A stretch of 64,000 nucleotides of DNA from Selaginella moellendorffii (Eukaryota > Streptophyta > Lycopodiopsida > Selaginellales > Selaginellaceae): assembly GCF_000143415.4 (NCBI RefSeq), contig NW_003314346.1:523515-587514 (forward strand), given 5' to 3'. Under the pieces are notes generated by a model. The model was not told where the DNA came from and ran no database searches. It saw only the letters and a list, made by a program, of their open reading frames with translations. Numbering within the stretch: position 1 is the stretch's first letter; each line of letters opens with the position of its first letter. Positions 31,411-42,412 of this stretch are shown piece by piece. The translations under genes were made by a program, and so were the position numbers.

Positions 31411-32842
31411 TCATGGGAGTATGAAACTGGTAATCTGATCGTGCACGACAGTTCCAAACCAGATCTTCCCATCTTTTTCATACACTTCGCTTATAAGTTT
31501 CACGATCCGGGCCTCGCGGTCTTCCAGCCGCCGGAGCAACTGCCCCCGCTTGTCAAACAGTGCCGCAACCGAGTACATCTTCTCCCCGACTACGTACATA
31601 ATCCAGCTCAAGGGAACCAGCACCCCGGAACACGAGTGACTTTAGCCACGGAGTGACGCTCATGATCTCCTGGATCCTGTTTCGGCAGCAGTCGATGGCC
31701 ACCCAGAACTGGCCCTTGTCGTTGATACGAACGTTGTCAGGATAGCCGGGAAGATCAGCGAAAACTTCGAGAGTTCCAGTTAAGTTACCTTTGAGCCATA
31801 ACTTGAGAACCCTGTCAAGAACACGAGCAAAGTCTTTTAGAGAAGCTACTGATGCCATATCAAAATACAACAAGATCAATATGTATAACCTGCAATTGGT
31901 TGTCTCGACTACCAGGAGGAAAGATTGATCGCTTGCGAGCTGGACTCCGTTAGCAAATGCTAGGCCGCGAAGAACCACCACGGCATTGCCTGTGTTTGGA
32001 TCATACTGAAGTAGACGGCCTGTATTCTCTCCTTCAACGATCACCATATGATGTAACCTGTATTGAAGTGGAAAGAAAAAAGAGCAAGAAAAAGAAGCCA
32101 TAGCAAAAGAGTGTTAAAAAAACATTTCTGGCAAAAAACTGCGACTCAAAGAGCATGGAAGATCAACTATACAAAGAAAAAGAAAGAGAGCAAAGTGTCA
32201 TGGAAGTTGAAGAAAGAAATTCTCCAAGAACAAAGACCCGAAGTGGAAATGAAAAGAACCTGCGATTCCAGGGCGTGCACCCTTGGAGCCAACAACGAGC
32301 AAACCATAGTAAGAATCAGCAATGTAGAGATCGGATTGAAGCGCAATCCCAGCGGTCTGCCACAGACGTGCTCGTTCCTCACCCGCCGTCGCGGATCGTC
32401 TCTATTGTCGCATTCTTCCCTGTTCCTGCACAGAAAGAAGATGAAGAACCCACCCTAGAAAATATTTTGCTTACCCCCATCCGCGATCCAGCACGATCCG
32501 GCCATCGCCCAGCCCAGTGTAAGGCCAATTCCCCTGTGGATCGAACTCGATGCTCTCGGGGCCGAAGAGGCGATCCTGGAACTCGATGCTTGTGAATTGG
32601 AGCAAGCTGTCGTTGCGCGATGGCCACTTGGGCAGGACGCTCTTAAGAGGAGCGATCTGGTGCTTCACGGGGTAGTATTTGAGGCCGCCCAGCGGCCCAG
32701 GCAGGATCGTGCAAAGAATCGCGGCTGTGGTGGCTATAATGGCGATGGACACAAATCTCTTCTTGTTCTTGAGCTTGGAGAAGGTGCTGTCTTTGAAGTT
32801 TAGCTCCATTGATTGATCCAAGACTCTTTCTGGAGAAACCAT
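31411..32842 (-). pseudogene. Decayed strictosidine synthase-like (SSL/APMAP family) gene
   Basis: Recognisable exons are 32475-32842, 32260-32425, 31891-32057 and 31411-31811. The protein starts with a basic cytosolic piece and a membrane anchor (FVSIAIIATTAAILCTIL), then a six-bladed beta-propeller with GPESIEFDPQGN, CGRPLGLRFNP, YIADSYYGLLVVG, ANGVQLASDQSFLLVVETTN, LPGYPDNVRINDKGQFWVAI and a typical end. Three faults are visible. The frame shifts between CGRPLGLRFNP and DLYIADSYYG (near 32335). The family's segment after LLVVG (the YFTDSS strand) is missing. A one-base shift lies at a G run near 31625-31630. It is probably a pseudogene; an assembly error could explain one shift but not the missing exon. 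Confidence 0.8.
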
Positions 32843-32864
32843 TCAAATTTTCTTCCAAGCTTCT

Positions 32865-32968
32865 TGTTAGGCACCAGGTCAGGATAATAGGATAAAGAAA
32901 GGGCCCTGCAATCAAGTGATCACCCCTTTAGCTAGTTGGCTTAGGGTGTAAGGGATAGGATCCTAACA
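32865..32968 (+). repeat. 5' LTR (104 bp)
   Basis: It begins TGTTAGGCACCAGG and ends GGATCCTAACA, with TG...CA ends. It matches the 3' copy at 37591-37694 with three substitutions seen. The LTR is very short for an element carrying a full pol gene. Confidence 0.93.
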
Positions 32969-32969
32969 T

Positions 32970-32980
32970 TGGTATCAGAG
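32970..32980 (+). other. Primer binding site, tRNA-iMet type
   Basis: TGGTATCAGAG lies one base after the 5' LTR and complements the 3' end of initiator tRNA-Met, the usual primer of plant gypsy and copia elements. Confidence 0.85.
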
Positions 32981-32992
32981 ACATTGGTTGCG

Positions 32993-33782
32993 ATGGCCAA
33001 TTAAGTTGAACGCTGGAATCCTATTGTCGATGGTGGTGCCGACGATGGTGCCGACAAAGCTGTGGAAATTTGGATTATTCAAGATGTGGTTCATGAGCTG
33101 CGAGCCCTTAATAAAAATCAGCAAGAGATGCAAGATGAGATGCATGGCATGATGGATACCATGCGTGGGCGTGTTGAGGCACTCGAGGCTGGATGGGGTA
33201 GCGCTCCAAGTAAGCCTTCTTTGGTAGATCGACTCAAGATTCCAACTTTTTCCGGTGATGGTGGTGTGGATGAGTGTCTCGCTTGGCTAGCCAATGTGAA
33301 GAAGTTCTTGGCTGCTAGGGGAACTCCGGATGCAAAGGCTTTAGTGGCTATTCCGATGGTTTTACGTGATGCGGGTCTTCGATGGTGGAATTGGATTGAG
33401 GAGTCCCGTGTTGCAGATAAGAAACCACCAGTGTCTACCATGGATGAGTTTGAGGCTGCTTTCCGTTTACGGTTATGACAAGCACAAGTCTTGCAAGCGT
33501 TTGCAGAGTCCTTCTGTCGAGAATCATCGTGATGATCACCGTGGACACAAGGATAGGAACAAGCATCACAAGTTGAAGTCGGTGGTGACTACTTCAGATG
33601 CAAAGGGGTCCAAGAAGCAGAAGTTCTTTGTGAAGAATTATAGACAAGGTTGTCATCATTGCGGCAAACTTGGATACTACAAGGCTGATTGTCCGCAGTT
33701 GAAGAACAAGCAGCAGGACAAAAAGAATGGCCAATCTTCTTCTCATGGTAAGTCCGATACTAAAAAGTTGCAAACTTTGTAG
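32993..33782 (+). pseudogene. gag, shortened and interrupted
   Basis: The frame begins at ATG 32993, meets TAA at 33002-33004 after three codons, then reads on to 33478 with a gag-like core (LVDRLKIPTFSGDG, ECLAWLANVKKFL, RWWNWIEESR). After a frame change, 33480-33782 encodes the nucleocapsid tail with one zinc knuckle, CHHCGKLGYYKADC, in which the His ligand is Tyr. The section normally linking capsid and nucleocapsid is missing, so an internal deletion is likely. Confidence 0.75.
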
Positions 33783-33854
33783 CGTGAGGATGAGGAGAAC
33801 GACCATTCTGGTCGGAGGAAGCGACTTTCGATCGTTGCTTGTCAGCTCAACTGT

Positions 33855-35237
33855 GTGTGGAACAAAATGGAGCTTGAGGATACGTGTGAATTAGCTTTAA
33901 TGTTGGAGGGTGTGTTCCGTGGCAATCCAGTGCGGATTTTATTGGATAGTGGGAGCGATGACAACTTTGTTTCGGCAAAGTTTGTTGCGGAGCATGGCCT
34001 GGTCACATGTGGAGTTCTTCCATACACAGTGGAAGGTGCAACCACCTCTACTCAACATTTCGATGCTTGTGTCGAGGGGCTGGAAGTGTTGGTTGGCAAA
34101 ACCACACTTGTGGAGACTTTTTATCTCGCGGATATTCATCGTGTGGATCTCATTCTTGGGATGCCATGGTTGGTGAAGGTGGATCCAGAGATAAAGTGGA
34201 GCATTAAGCGTATCTCGCTGGAGTATGGTGGCGTTAAAGATGTGTGGTTTGGCAAGGGCGTTCAACCACCAGTTGTTATGCTCTCTGCTACATCTTTGAA
34301 GTGGGCTTGTCGTAATGGAAAAGCACTTTCGAGTTACTTGCTGTTTGTTCATGACTTGGGGGACCAAGGCACGTGTGGGGGAGAAGCAGCAATATGGGAT
34401 GTACTTGACGAGTTTTCTAATGTTTTTCCATCTGAACTTCCTCATGGATTACCTCCATTACGAGGTGTGGAGCATGGGATTACATTGGAGCCGGGGACGC
34501 GGCCAATTTACCGGCGTCCATTTCGGTTAAGTTATGCGGAGGAGCAAGAAGTTCAACGACAAGTCAAGGAGTTACTTGAGTTTGGATTTATTCAGCCAAG
34601 TAAATCTCCGTTTGGTGCTCCGGTCTTGCTTGTGAAAAAGAAGGACAGTTCAATGCGGATGTGTATTGACTACCGTGCTTTAAACAAGAAGACAGTGAAG
34701 GACAAGATGCCGATGCCACGTGTGGATGATATCCTAGACAAGCTTGGTGAAGCACGAGTGTTTACCAAGATTGATCTAAGGAGTGGATATCATCAGATTG
34801 CAATGGATGATGCATCTATCTCCAAGACGGCATTCAACACAAGCTTCGGACATTTTGAGTTTACCGTTATGCCGTTTGGTTTGACGAATGCACCGGCCAC
34901 ATTTACTCGGTTGATGACGGAGGTATTTGGGCGTTATCTTCATGAGTTTGTGGAGATTTTCTTGGACGATATTCTTGTTTTTAGCAAGAATATGGAGGAG
35001 CATAGGGTGCATTTGCGCAAGGTTCTTTTGTTACTTCGAGACAGCAAACTTTATGCGAAGAAGAGTAAATGTGAATTTGCAAAGTCGGAGGTGGAATACC
35101 TAGGCCATATTGTGACATCTAAGGGTGTCAAGACGGATCCAAGGAAGGTGGCTGTGGTGGAAAACTGGCCTACACTGACTACAGTGGTTGAGTTGCGCAG
35201 TTTTCTTGGTATGGCTAGTTACTACCGACGTTTCTAG
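33855..35237 (+). pseudogene. pol: aspartic protease and reverse transcriptase
   Basis: A 460-residue frame. The protease active site is LLDSGSDDNFVS near the start. The RT follows with FGAPVLLVKKKDSSMRMCID, YRALNKKTVKDKMPMPR, KIDLRSGYHQI, MPFGLTNAPATFTRLM and the catalytic FLDDILVFS, then the LGHIVTSKGVK connector. It ends in TAG (35235-35237) just after SYYRRF, where the family normally reads on into RNase H, so the stop is a late disabling change. Confidence 0.9.
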
Positions 35238-36452
35238 CATAAGTTTGCAGAGGTGGCTATTCCTTTGACGTGGTTGTTACGTAAGAATGTGCCCTTCGAG
35301 TGGAAGACGCCACAAGAGGAGAGTTTTGTGGCGCTGAAACGATTGTTGAGCGAGGCTCTAGTGCTTCACATTGCTGATCCATCGAAACCTTACGAGGTGA
35401 CATGTGACGCGAGTGGTTATGCACTGGGAGGAGTTCTCATGCAAGAGGGACAGCCTATTGCATATGAGAGTCGAACTTTGAATTCCGCTGAGCAACGCTA
35501 TTCCACATATGAGCAAGAGTTACTCTCTATTGTTCATGCTTTGCGAACGTGGCGACACTATCTTTATGGTGCAGTGTTCGTGGTGTTGACAGATCACAAA
35601 CCACTTGTGTATCTTTTCACACAAAAGGAGTTGAACACTAGGCAAGCTCGTTGGATGGTCAAACTCATGGAGTTTGGGGAGTTTTCTATTGAGCATCATC
35701 CGGGAAAATTAAATGTGGTGGCGGATGCTTTATCTCGTGTTCGTCATGTGACGACGTTACGAACACGATTTTGTCATCATTTGAGTAAGGTGGTTAGCGA
35801 GTTTGGGCAATTGGTTGAGCATGCTCAGGCTCAGGATGCTGGGGTGGCCTCTTTGCGAGACCAGATGGAAGCTCCTTTCTCATTGGTGGATGGGATTCTC
35901 TACTACAATGGCCGTGTATATTTGCCACGGGTGGATGCGTTAATTACTCAAGTTTTATTCCACTATCATGATTGTCCAGAGGCCAGTCATTTTGGGGGGA
36001 AGAAGACATATGAGTTGATTAAGCGCAACTTTTATTGGAGGAATATGAAGGCTGATATCCTCAGGTATTGTAAATCATGCAGGCTTTGTCAGCGGGTTAA
36101 GGTGCCACGGGAGAAGCCGGGGGGACTTTTGCAACCTTTATCTATTCCTCAAAGCCGTTGGTGTAGTATCTCTATGGACTTCATCACTTGTTTGCCACGA
36201 ACACAGAGGCAAAAGGAGCAAGTATGGGTCATAGTGGATCGGTTGACGAAGTATGTGCGGTTGTTGGCTCTTCGGAAGACTGTCACTGCCTCAGACTTGG
36301 CTGCGGTTTACTTGGAGAAGGTTTTTCCTGATTTTGGTTTGCCAGAGGACATCATTAGTGATCAAGATTCAAAGTTCACCAGTGGATTTTGGAAAAGCTT
36401 TGCAAAGGCTATGCAAGTGACTTTGAAACTCTCAAGTGGAGATCATCCTTAG
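35238..36452 (+). pseudogene. pol: RNase H and integrase core
   Basis: The same frame reopens directly after the TAG. RNase H shows VTCDASGYALGGVL, YSTYEQELLSIVHALRTWRH, and VLTDHKPLVYLF. The integrase has the HHCC zinc finger (HYHDCPEASHFGGKKTY to YCKSCRLCQ) and catalytic Asp in SMDFIT and ISDQDSKF. It ends at TAG (36450-36452) within the conserved GDHP..TDGQTE block. Confidence 0.9.
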
Positions 36453-37097
36453 ACGGATGGGCAAACCGAGCGTGTGAATCAGGTGGTGGAGGATATGCTA
36501 CGTTGTAGCATTGGTCAAAGGCAAGGACAGTGGGATCTATATCTTCCGTTGGTGCAATTTGCTTACAACAATAGCCAACACAGTGGAACCAAGCTAAGTC
36601 CTTACTTTGCCATGTTTGGAAGGCATCCTCGAACAGCGGTGGAGTTGGGATTGCATTTGAGTAAGGATGTTCAAGATAAGCTTGATTCCGAGGCAATTGA
36701 TCTGGCCACAGAACTTGATGAGATTCTGGTGGTGTGCAAACGGAATTTGCAAGCAGCTCAGGATAGAGCGGAGAAGTTTGCCAATGAGCATCACCAATTC
36801 CGGGAATATAAGGTGGGTGATCTCGTCTTTGTGCGAATGATCTTTCCGTCAAGTGAGCGGCGGAACACCTTGGTGCCTTTACGGACAGGGAAGAGTGATA
36901 AACTCTCCCATCGATATGCTGGTCCATATGAAGTGTTGGAGTGCATTGGTAAAGCGGCTTATCGAGTGCGGCTGCCAGCTGGGGTGAAAATTCATCCGGT
37001 ATTTTATGTCAACCAGTTGAAAGGTGTACTATCTCGGAGTGACGGGCCCAATGCCTCCTTGATGTATACGGCTGCGGAAGATGGACTAGGAGCTTGA
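36453..37097 (+). pseudogene. pol: integrase C-terminal part
   Basis: It continues in the same frame with TDGQTERVNQVVEDMLRC (holding the third catalytic residue, Glu), YNNSQHSGTKLSPYFAMFGR, and a C-terminal RYAGPYEVLECIGKAAYRVR with HPVFYVNQLK, the GPY/F module. It ends at 37097. Confidence 0.88.
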
Positions 37098-37171
37098 GCA
37101 GGATTCCCCAGAAAGGGTGATCACTAATACAACTTGTCCTTGGGACAAGGACTTTGTTGGGGGGGAAGAAT

Positions 37172-37404
37172 TGTTAGGCGCCAGCTTTGACTACATGGTC
37201 AACGTCGGTCAAAGGGAAGCTCAAGGGTATATTAAGGCATGTTAGGGTAGGGGCCTTAACCTACCCTAGGGCTCATGGTGGAGCGGCGGCGCAGTGGAGC
37301 TTTTGAGGTAGCTCGGGGGTGGTTGGGTGGTGAGGAACATCAAGAGGTGGCGTAGCATAGTCTAGGGCGACTAAATCTCTGTCTTTTTGCGCTGGATCAT
37401 AACA
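37172..37404 (+). repeat. Second, internal LTR-like unit (233 bp)
   Basis: It begins TGTTAGGCGCCAG and ends GGATCATAACA, so both ends resemble the outer LTR while the middle differs. A purine run (GGGGGGGAAGAAT) precedes it. Right after it is TTAGTATCAGAGCCC, one base off a tRNA-iMet PBS. This is what the 3' LTR of the gag-pol element would look like. Confidence 0.65.
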
Positions 37405-37590
37405 TTAGTATCAGAGCCCAGTTCGATTCTCGTGGCTGACGAGTGGGGCAGGAATATTCTAAAGGAATATTCAACATGGTGGATCTAGAGGGAGAACCAA
37501 GGTTTAGTAGACCCTAAGAGAAGGACCATGGTGATCGGATGGTGGCCTAAGTATGATCGCGGACAATCATTCCCTGATGAGGGGGAGGAT
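37405..37590 (+). other. PBS-like, leader and polypurine tract after internal LTR
   Basis: It starts with TAGTATCAGAGCCC (PBS-like), contains the short palindrome GGAATATTCTAAAGGAATATTC, has no coding frame, and ends in GAGGGGGAGGAT, which directly precedes the outer 3' LTR. It looks like the whole interior of a short non-autonomous element. Confidence 0.6.
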
Positions 37591-37694
37591 TGTTAGGCAC
37601 CAGGTCAGGATAATAGGATAAAGAAAGGGCCCTACAATCAAGTGATCACCCCTTTAGCCAGTTGGCTTAGGGTGTAAAGGATAGGATCCTAACA
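37591..37694 (+). repeat. 3' LTR (104 bp)
   Basis: It matches the 5' LTR except for three substitutions seen, and is followed by the CTTCT target-site duplication. The DNA after it is the former upstream flank of the SSL gene. Confidence 0.93.
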
Positions 37695-38427
37695 CTTCTT
37701 CTCTTCTTCTTCCATACCAATTTCATGGAGTCACACCTACCAAAGCATATTAACCCTAAATCTAGGTTTTGTTTTGTAAAGTCCTTATATGAGGCCACCG
37801 TGGCACTGGGAAATGGCACTGTCCAATGACAATGGTGCTGGATGGTGCATTGTCCGGACTGTTGTGTTGATTATATCGTAGTTCTCCAAGAAGCTGCCCA
37901 ATAGCACTTCCTGTTCTTTTTCATTTTCGGTTATCACATTGCTCTTCTTAACAATTCACAATTTGATCCATTTATTATTGATTTGTATTTCAAAAAATCT
38001 TCCAATGCTATTGTTCAGTTGTTTCCATAGAGAGTGGAGGAATAAATGGTTGTATGATATTCATGCGTTATAAATTTTATATTATATTATATCCACTGTT
38101 TGTGGGCTAATCCAAGTTAACCTTTCCCTCGCTCGACCAAAGGAAACCATGGGGTAAAAATAGTTAACCCAAACCATCGTTTAGATAATAAGTTCACTTT
38201 AAAAGCTTTTGATAGTGACTAGAACTGTTGAGTGTTCTCTTGTTCCATTACATAATGGATTTTGCAATGTATCATTGCATCATTTTCTGCTCCATGCATT
38301 CCTTTCAAAGGTATTACAAAACTTTCCTGTTCAGTGATGAAACATTCAGATGAACTTTCCTCCTATAGCACCTCAGAGGTGTTTTGTGGATTTGATTTTC
38401 TGTAGAAAATGCTCAATCAAATTTAAA

Positions 38428-40370
38428 TCATCCGGAGGCATACCTTTCAACAATCAGATCCTCCGGGTCAAGATCAAGCTGAGCATAACTCGCCCTCAAT
38501 GAAACTGAATCGTTGTGGTTGATTTGAATGAGTTTGTAGCGCAGAGAGCAGAACAGATAGAACGCCAGGTTGACAAAGCTGAGTATTGTTAGAAACCAAA
38601 AGTAGTAGTCAAGGTTACCACGGTTAAGATCATCGGGGAGCCAACCTGTGACTTTCGTAACTAGCACCACCTGCAAACTGCTCAGATAATTCCCCAAGGC
38701 AAATGAGCACTGGGACAAAGCAAGTCCTACGCCCCTCATGGCATCAGGTGACTGCTCGTAAAAGAAATCCAGCTGCCCACTGTAGGCAAACACCTCAGAC
38801 AGGCCGACCAGAAAGTATTGTGGTAGCTGCCAGAAGTCGCTCAGAAGAGGAGCTGAATTTGTTCTTGCCACGGACTTCAGCCTGAAGACCTCCACAAAAG
38901 CGGCACAGACCATTGCAGTTGTTACAACTACCTTGCCGGTTCCCATTCGTTGCAGGTTGGTAATTCCGCGCTCTTTGCCTGTTAACTTACGGGCTGCTGG
39001 AACTAGAAGCCACTCATATGCAGGACTGCATAAGATGACACTTAGCATGCAAAATGTTGACAGAGATCCTGGCAGTATTTTGAAGTTGCCTACCAGCGTG
39101 TTCATACCAGCGCCTTGCTCGACAAACAGAGTGCTCACTTGTGTGTACAATGTTGAGAATATGATCGTTGTTGACCAAATAGGGAGGAGTCGCATCATAC
39201 ATTTCACCTCTTCAACTTGCGTGACTGTGCAAAGCCGCCATGAAATGTTAATATCATCGTGAGTATCGAGTTTCACTGCTGCCTTATCAAGAAATCTAGG
39301 AAGGAAAAATGTCCAAGTTATAGTCGACTACAGGTCTGAAAGTTTTAAGTGTTTACCTGAAATTGGGAGTATGCTGGATCTTACGACTTCCTTGAATAGC
39401 AGAAACAGCAGAGTCAACCTCATAAAGCTGAGAGCTGTCTGAGGGAACTTCTACATACAGTTTGAAAGCGGCTGCAGTGAAGACCTTGACTACTCTGGTT
39501 AAGGGATTACCACCTGTTTTTTGATGCCGATATAGTCGAGTGCCAATCAAGAAGATTATAATCGATGCTGCAGCAGCAGCTGTAGATATAGCGAACCCAC
39601 AGCTCCAGCTCACACTGTCTTCAACATAGACAATAAGCGTAGCTGAAATAATTGCTCCAACCATCATGGACATGTAATACCAGCTGAAGAAGGTGGTGGC
39701 CTGCTTCTGTTCAAGAGGATCCTCCTTATCAAATTGATCACCTCCGAATGATGAGATGCAAGGCTGATATCCTCCATAACCTACAGCTACTGTGTAAAGT
39801 CCAAGATACAGTAGCGCTTTCTGTTCCAGTGTGCTAACGGAGCATGTTGACACGTTCATTTTGCAAGGAGAAGGTTTTAGTGAGGGCAGAGTTACGGTGA
39901 GTGTAAGTACCACCATTCCCTAAATGATAACATGTTAGAGAACAAAATTCTATTCTCAACCTCTTACCAGAAGGTAGATGGTAAGAAATATGAGATTTGT
40001 ACGATATTTTCCCCAGTAAGCATCAGCAAGGAATCCACCCAGTAAGGAGCTGAGGTAGGAAGTCCCAACCCAGTTAGTAACGGCATTAGCTGCTTCTGAA
40101 TTACGCTCATGTAGTACTCTACTGAGATAGAGAACTAAGTTAGTCCAAACACCGCAGAAGCCAACAGAAGCAAATGTTTGAGTTCCTGAGAGGAAGAAAA
40201 ATCTGAAATGCAAACTAAGATAAAAGGAACAACATACCCAGAATATATGGTGATGTGCACCATCCACCTGTTGAGCCCTTGGCTGCAGGCTTCCCAAACC
40301 AATCCACAGTCCCATCTCTGGTTGTTGCATCCTGCTGCTCCTGCTCCAATTCCTCATGAATCTTGTCCAT
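38428..40370 (-). CDS. NPF (NRT1/PTR) family transporter
   Basis: Four exons give 593 residues: 40238-40370, 39968-40185, 39357-39919 and 38428-39295. There are about 12 membrane helices. The family blocks are ADAYWGKYRTNLIFLTIYLL, GYGGYQPCISSFGGDQFD, ATTFFSWYYMSM and the C-terminal YFLVGLSEVFAYSGQLDFFY and EQSPDAMRGVG. NPF proteins carry nitrate, peptides, hormones or other metabolites across the plasma membrane or tonoplast. The ExxER motif of the first helix, used in proton coupling, is absent: the position reads GTQTFASVGFCGVW. NPF7-type members also lack it, so substrate and coupling should not be assumed. The frame is clean and the gene looks functional. A broken copy lies at 30.3-31.0 kb. 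Confidence 0.93.
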
Positions 40371-41506
40371 TCCACAAGAAACAAGGATCAGCCCTACACT
40401 AATGAAGAACTAACACACATGTAAGTGTTCAAATAGTCTTATAAAGATTGTTATAACCCCTTAGGCCCATATTCCACTAGGGGTAGTTTTTTGCCCTTAG
40501 CCAATCAAATGAGTTGAGATCCAATAAAGTTGCCTACCACTTTGGGATGGTATCAACTAATAAAATTTTGTTGAGTAATTAGAAGTGGTGATTCAGAATT
40601 GGGTGCTACAACTTCCATATTAAATTTGAGATAAAAGATGAATTTAGAAAGTCAAGAAAGCAAGCTTTTGCATTTTTTAGAATTTCAATCATACTTTAAT
40701 ATATGTGCAATAGGCATCTGCATTAAATTCAAGCACAATCATCAAAATTTCATACAAATATCCAGGTAGAGACTAGCAATTGAATTAGCCTGGAACTCCC
40801 ACACCACCTCATCACTGTCTATTGTGTAATATGGCTGAGGTGGAGGACATATACAACATTAGCTACACCCAAGTTAGATTATAAGTGGTTTTTTTAATTA
40901 TTATTTTGTTTTTGCATTTTTTGTGATGAAAAAAATGAAAGTTCACGTGGGATGAAAAGGATCCTCCATATACATCTTTTGCTCCAGGCATGGTCCTTCA
41001 TCATTATCATGTAGGGACCAAGTGCTTTGTATGTTGGAGGCCTACAAAAGTCCATCTATGAGTACAAATGCTTCAAGGATTACTTTCATTGGGTGTGGTT
41101 ATAAGGCTATTAATGAAGAGCTCTTGATATTAGAAAGTAAATCCACATTCCATCCCCAAAATCAAAGAACTGAAACATCCAAAAAAGACATTTCTACAAG
41201 CACAAAAGTTTTACCTAAATTTGAAAATATGGCTTCACATTTGGTGCCAGTCCACAATTATCATATATAATGAAATTGGTATGGAAAATAGAAGGTAGGA
41301 AGAAGGTTGAGGAAAAAATCTTGGATCAATCTATGGAGCTAAGTATTTTCTTCTTAAAAGACTGCAACTTTTCCAAGCTCAAGAACAAAATTTGTCTCCA
41401 TTATCAAAGCAAATAAAGCTGTAATTCATTTTTAAATCCTACATTGGCAAGTTACAGACAATGGTGGAACTCTACACTTAGACTAGAATGTTGAAATAGT
41501 GTCAAA
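40371..41506. other. AT-rich gene-poor DNA upstream of NPF gene
   Basis: It contains the NPF promoter near its left end and then AT-rich DNA with no supported gene. An open frame at 41022-41270 has no motifs. Confidence 0.4.
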
Positions 41507-41850
41507 CTTTGTTTAATTTTGTTTTACATGCTAGTATTAGCTTTGAGATTTTAGATGTTTTCATAAATTTATCTATGAGTATCGAAAGTTATCAATTGGT
41601 AAGTCCTTTTGGATATGTTTCTTTTACTGCTATAACAATAGGAGGTTAGGATTATTAGTTCCCTTTATCAGTCTCTATGCAAGCTAAATTTTGTTTAACT
41701 TTGTTTTACATGCTAGTATTGGCTTTGAGATTTTGGATGCTATCCAAATTTATCTATAAGTATAAGAAGTTATCTCTTGGTAAGTCCTTTTAATACTTTT
41801 CTTTTACTACTATGATAGTAGAAGGTTGGTATTACTAATTCTTTATGCTT
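41507..41850 (+). repeat. Diverged tandem repeat, two ~160-bp copies
   Basis: Copies at about 41507-41667 and 41689-41850 share TTTTGTTTTACATGCTAGTA, CTTTGAGATTTT, AAATTTATCTAT and TTGGTAAGTCCTTTT in the same order, with many substitutions. Confidence 0.7.
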
Positions 41851-42412
41851 TTTTAGTTAAGTGCACATGTGTTTTAAACTAGCTTGGGTGGAGGATGGAA
41901 TTCCTAACGGCTATTAAAAAAATATATTTAATTTGATTAGAAAAACCTATTTGTTAGCTTATATTTGCTAGTGTTAAGAACCCTTTTGATATTGAGCTTA
42001 GTTTCTCAATACTCACTAAGTGATAAGTTATCTGCTAAAGCACTCTCATTATGATTCCCCATATATTGGTCCTATTTCAATTGCATTAGTTATTTATGTA
42101 AAGTGAGTTTGGGCTTTGACCTAAAAAAGATTAGAACAAGGATAGATATATCTAACAAGAAGTTAGATAATATCTTAAGTTAATCAATCATGCTCAACCT
42201 ATCCATTATCCTTACTATACATTTGGAACCCTTCATTATTCCTCACCCCCAAGTACAAAAACATGTTTTAGGCTTTCACCCTAGTTCTAAAAGTTAGTCT
42301 AATCTTGAAAACTTACTAAATATAAAATAGTACTATATTCTGAATTTAAACAACACCATTTTGTTCAAGCTCTATATTCTGTAAATATGCCTAATTGGCA
42401 GGTATAGACCAT

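Larger units (their letters stand above)
32865..37694 (+). mobile_element. Ty3/gypsy LTR retrotransposon, composite structure
   Basis: The element is bounded by 104-bp LTRs (32865-32968 and 37591-37694, three differences seen) that start TGTTAGG and end CCTAACA. The target-site duplication is CTTCT (32860-32864 and 37695-37699). In order: PBS for initiator tRNA-Met, shortened gag, protease-RT, RNase H-integrase, then a second LTR-like unit with its own PBS-like sequence, then a polypurine tract (GAGGGGGAGGAT, 37579-37590). Pol order PR-RT-RH-IN marks Ty3/gypsy. Stops interrupt pol, so the copy is dead, but the low LTR divergence says it is fairly young. Confidence 0.93.
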
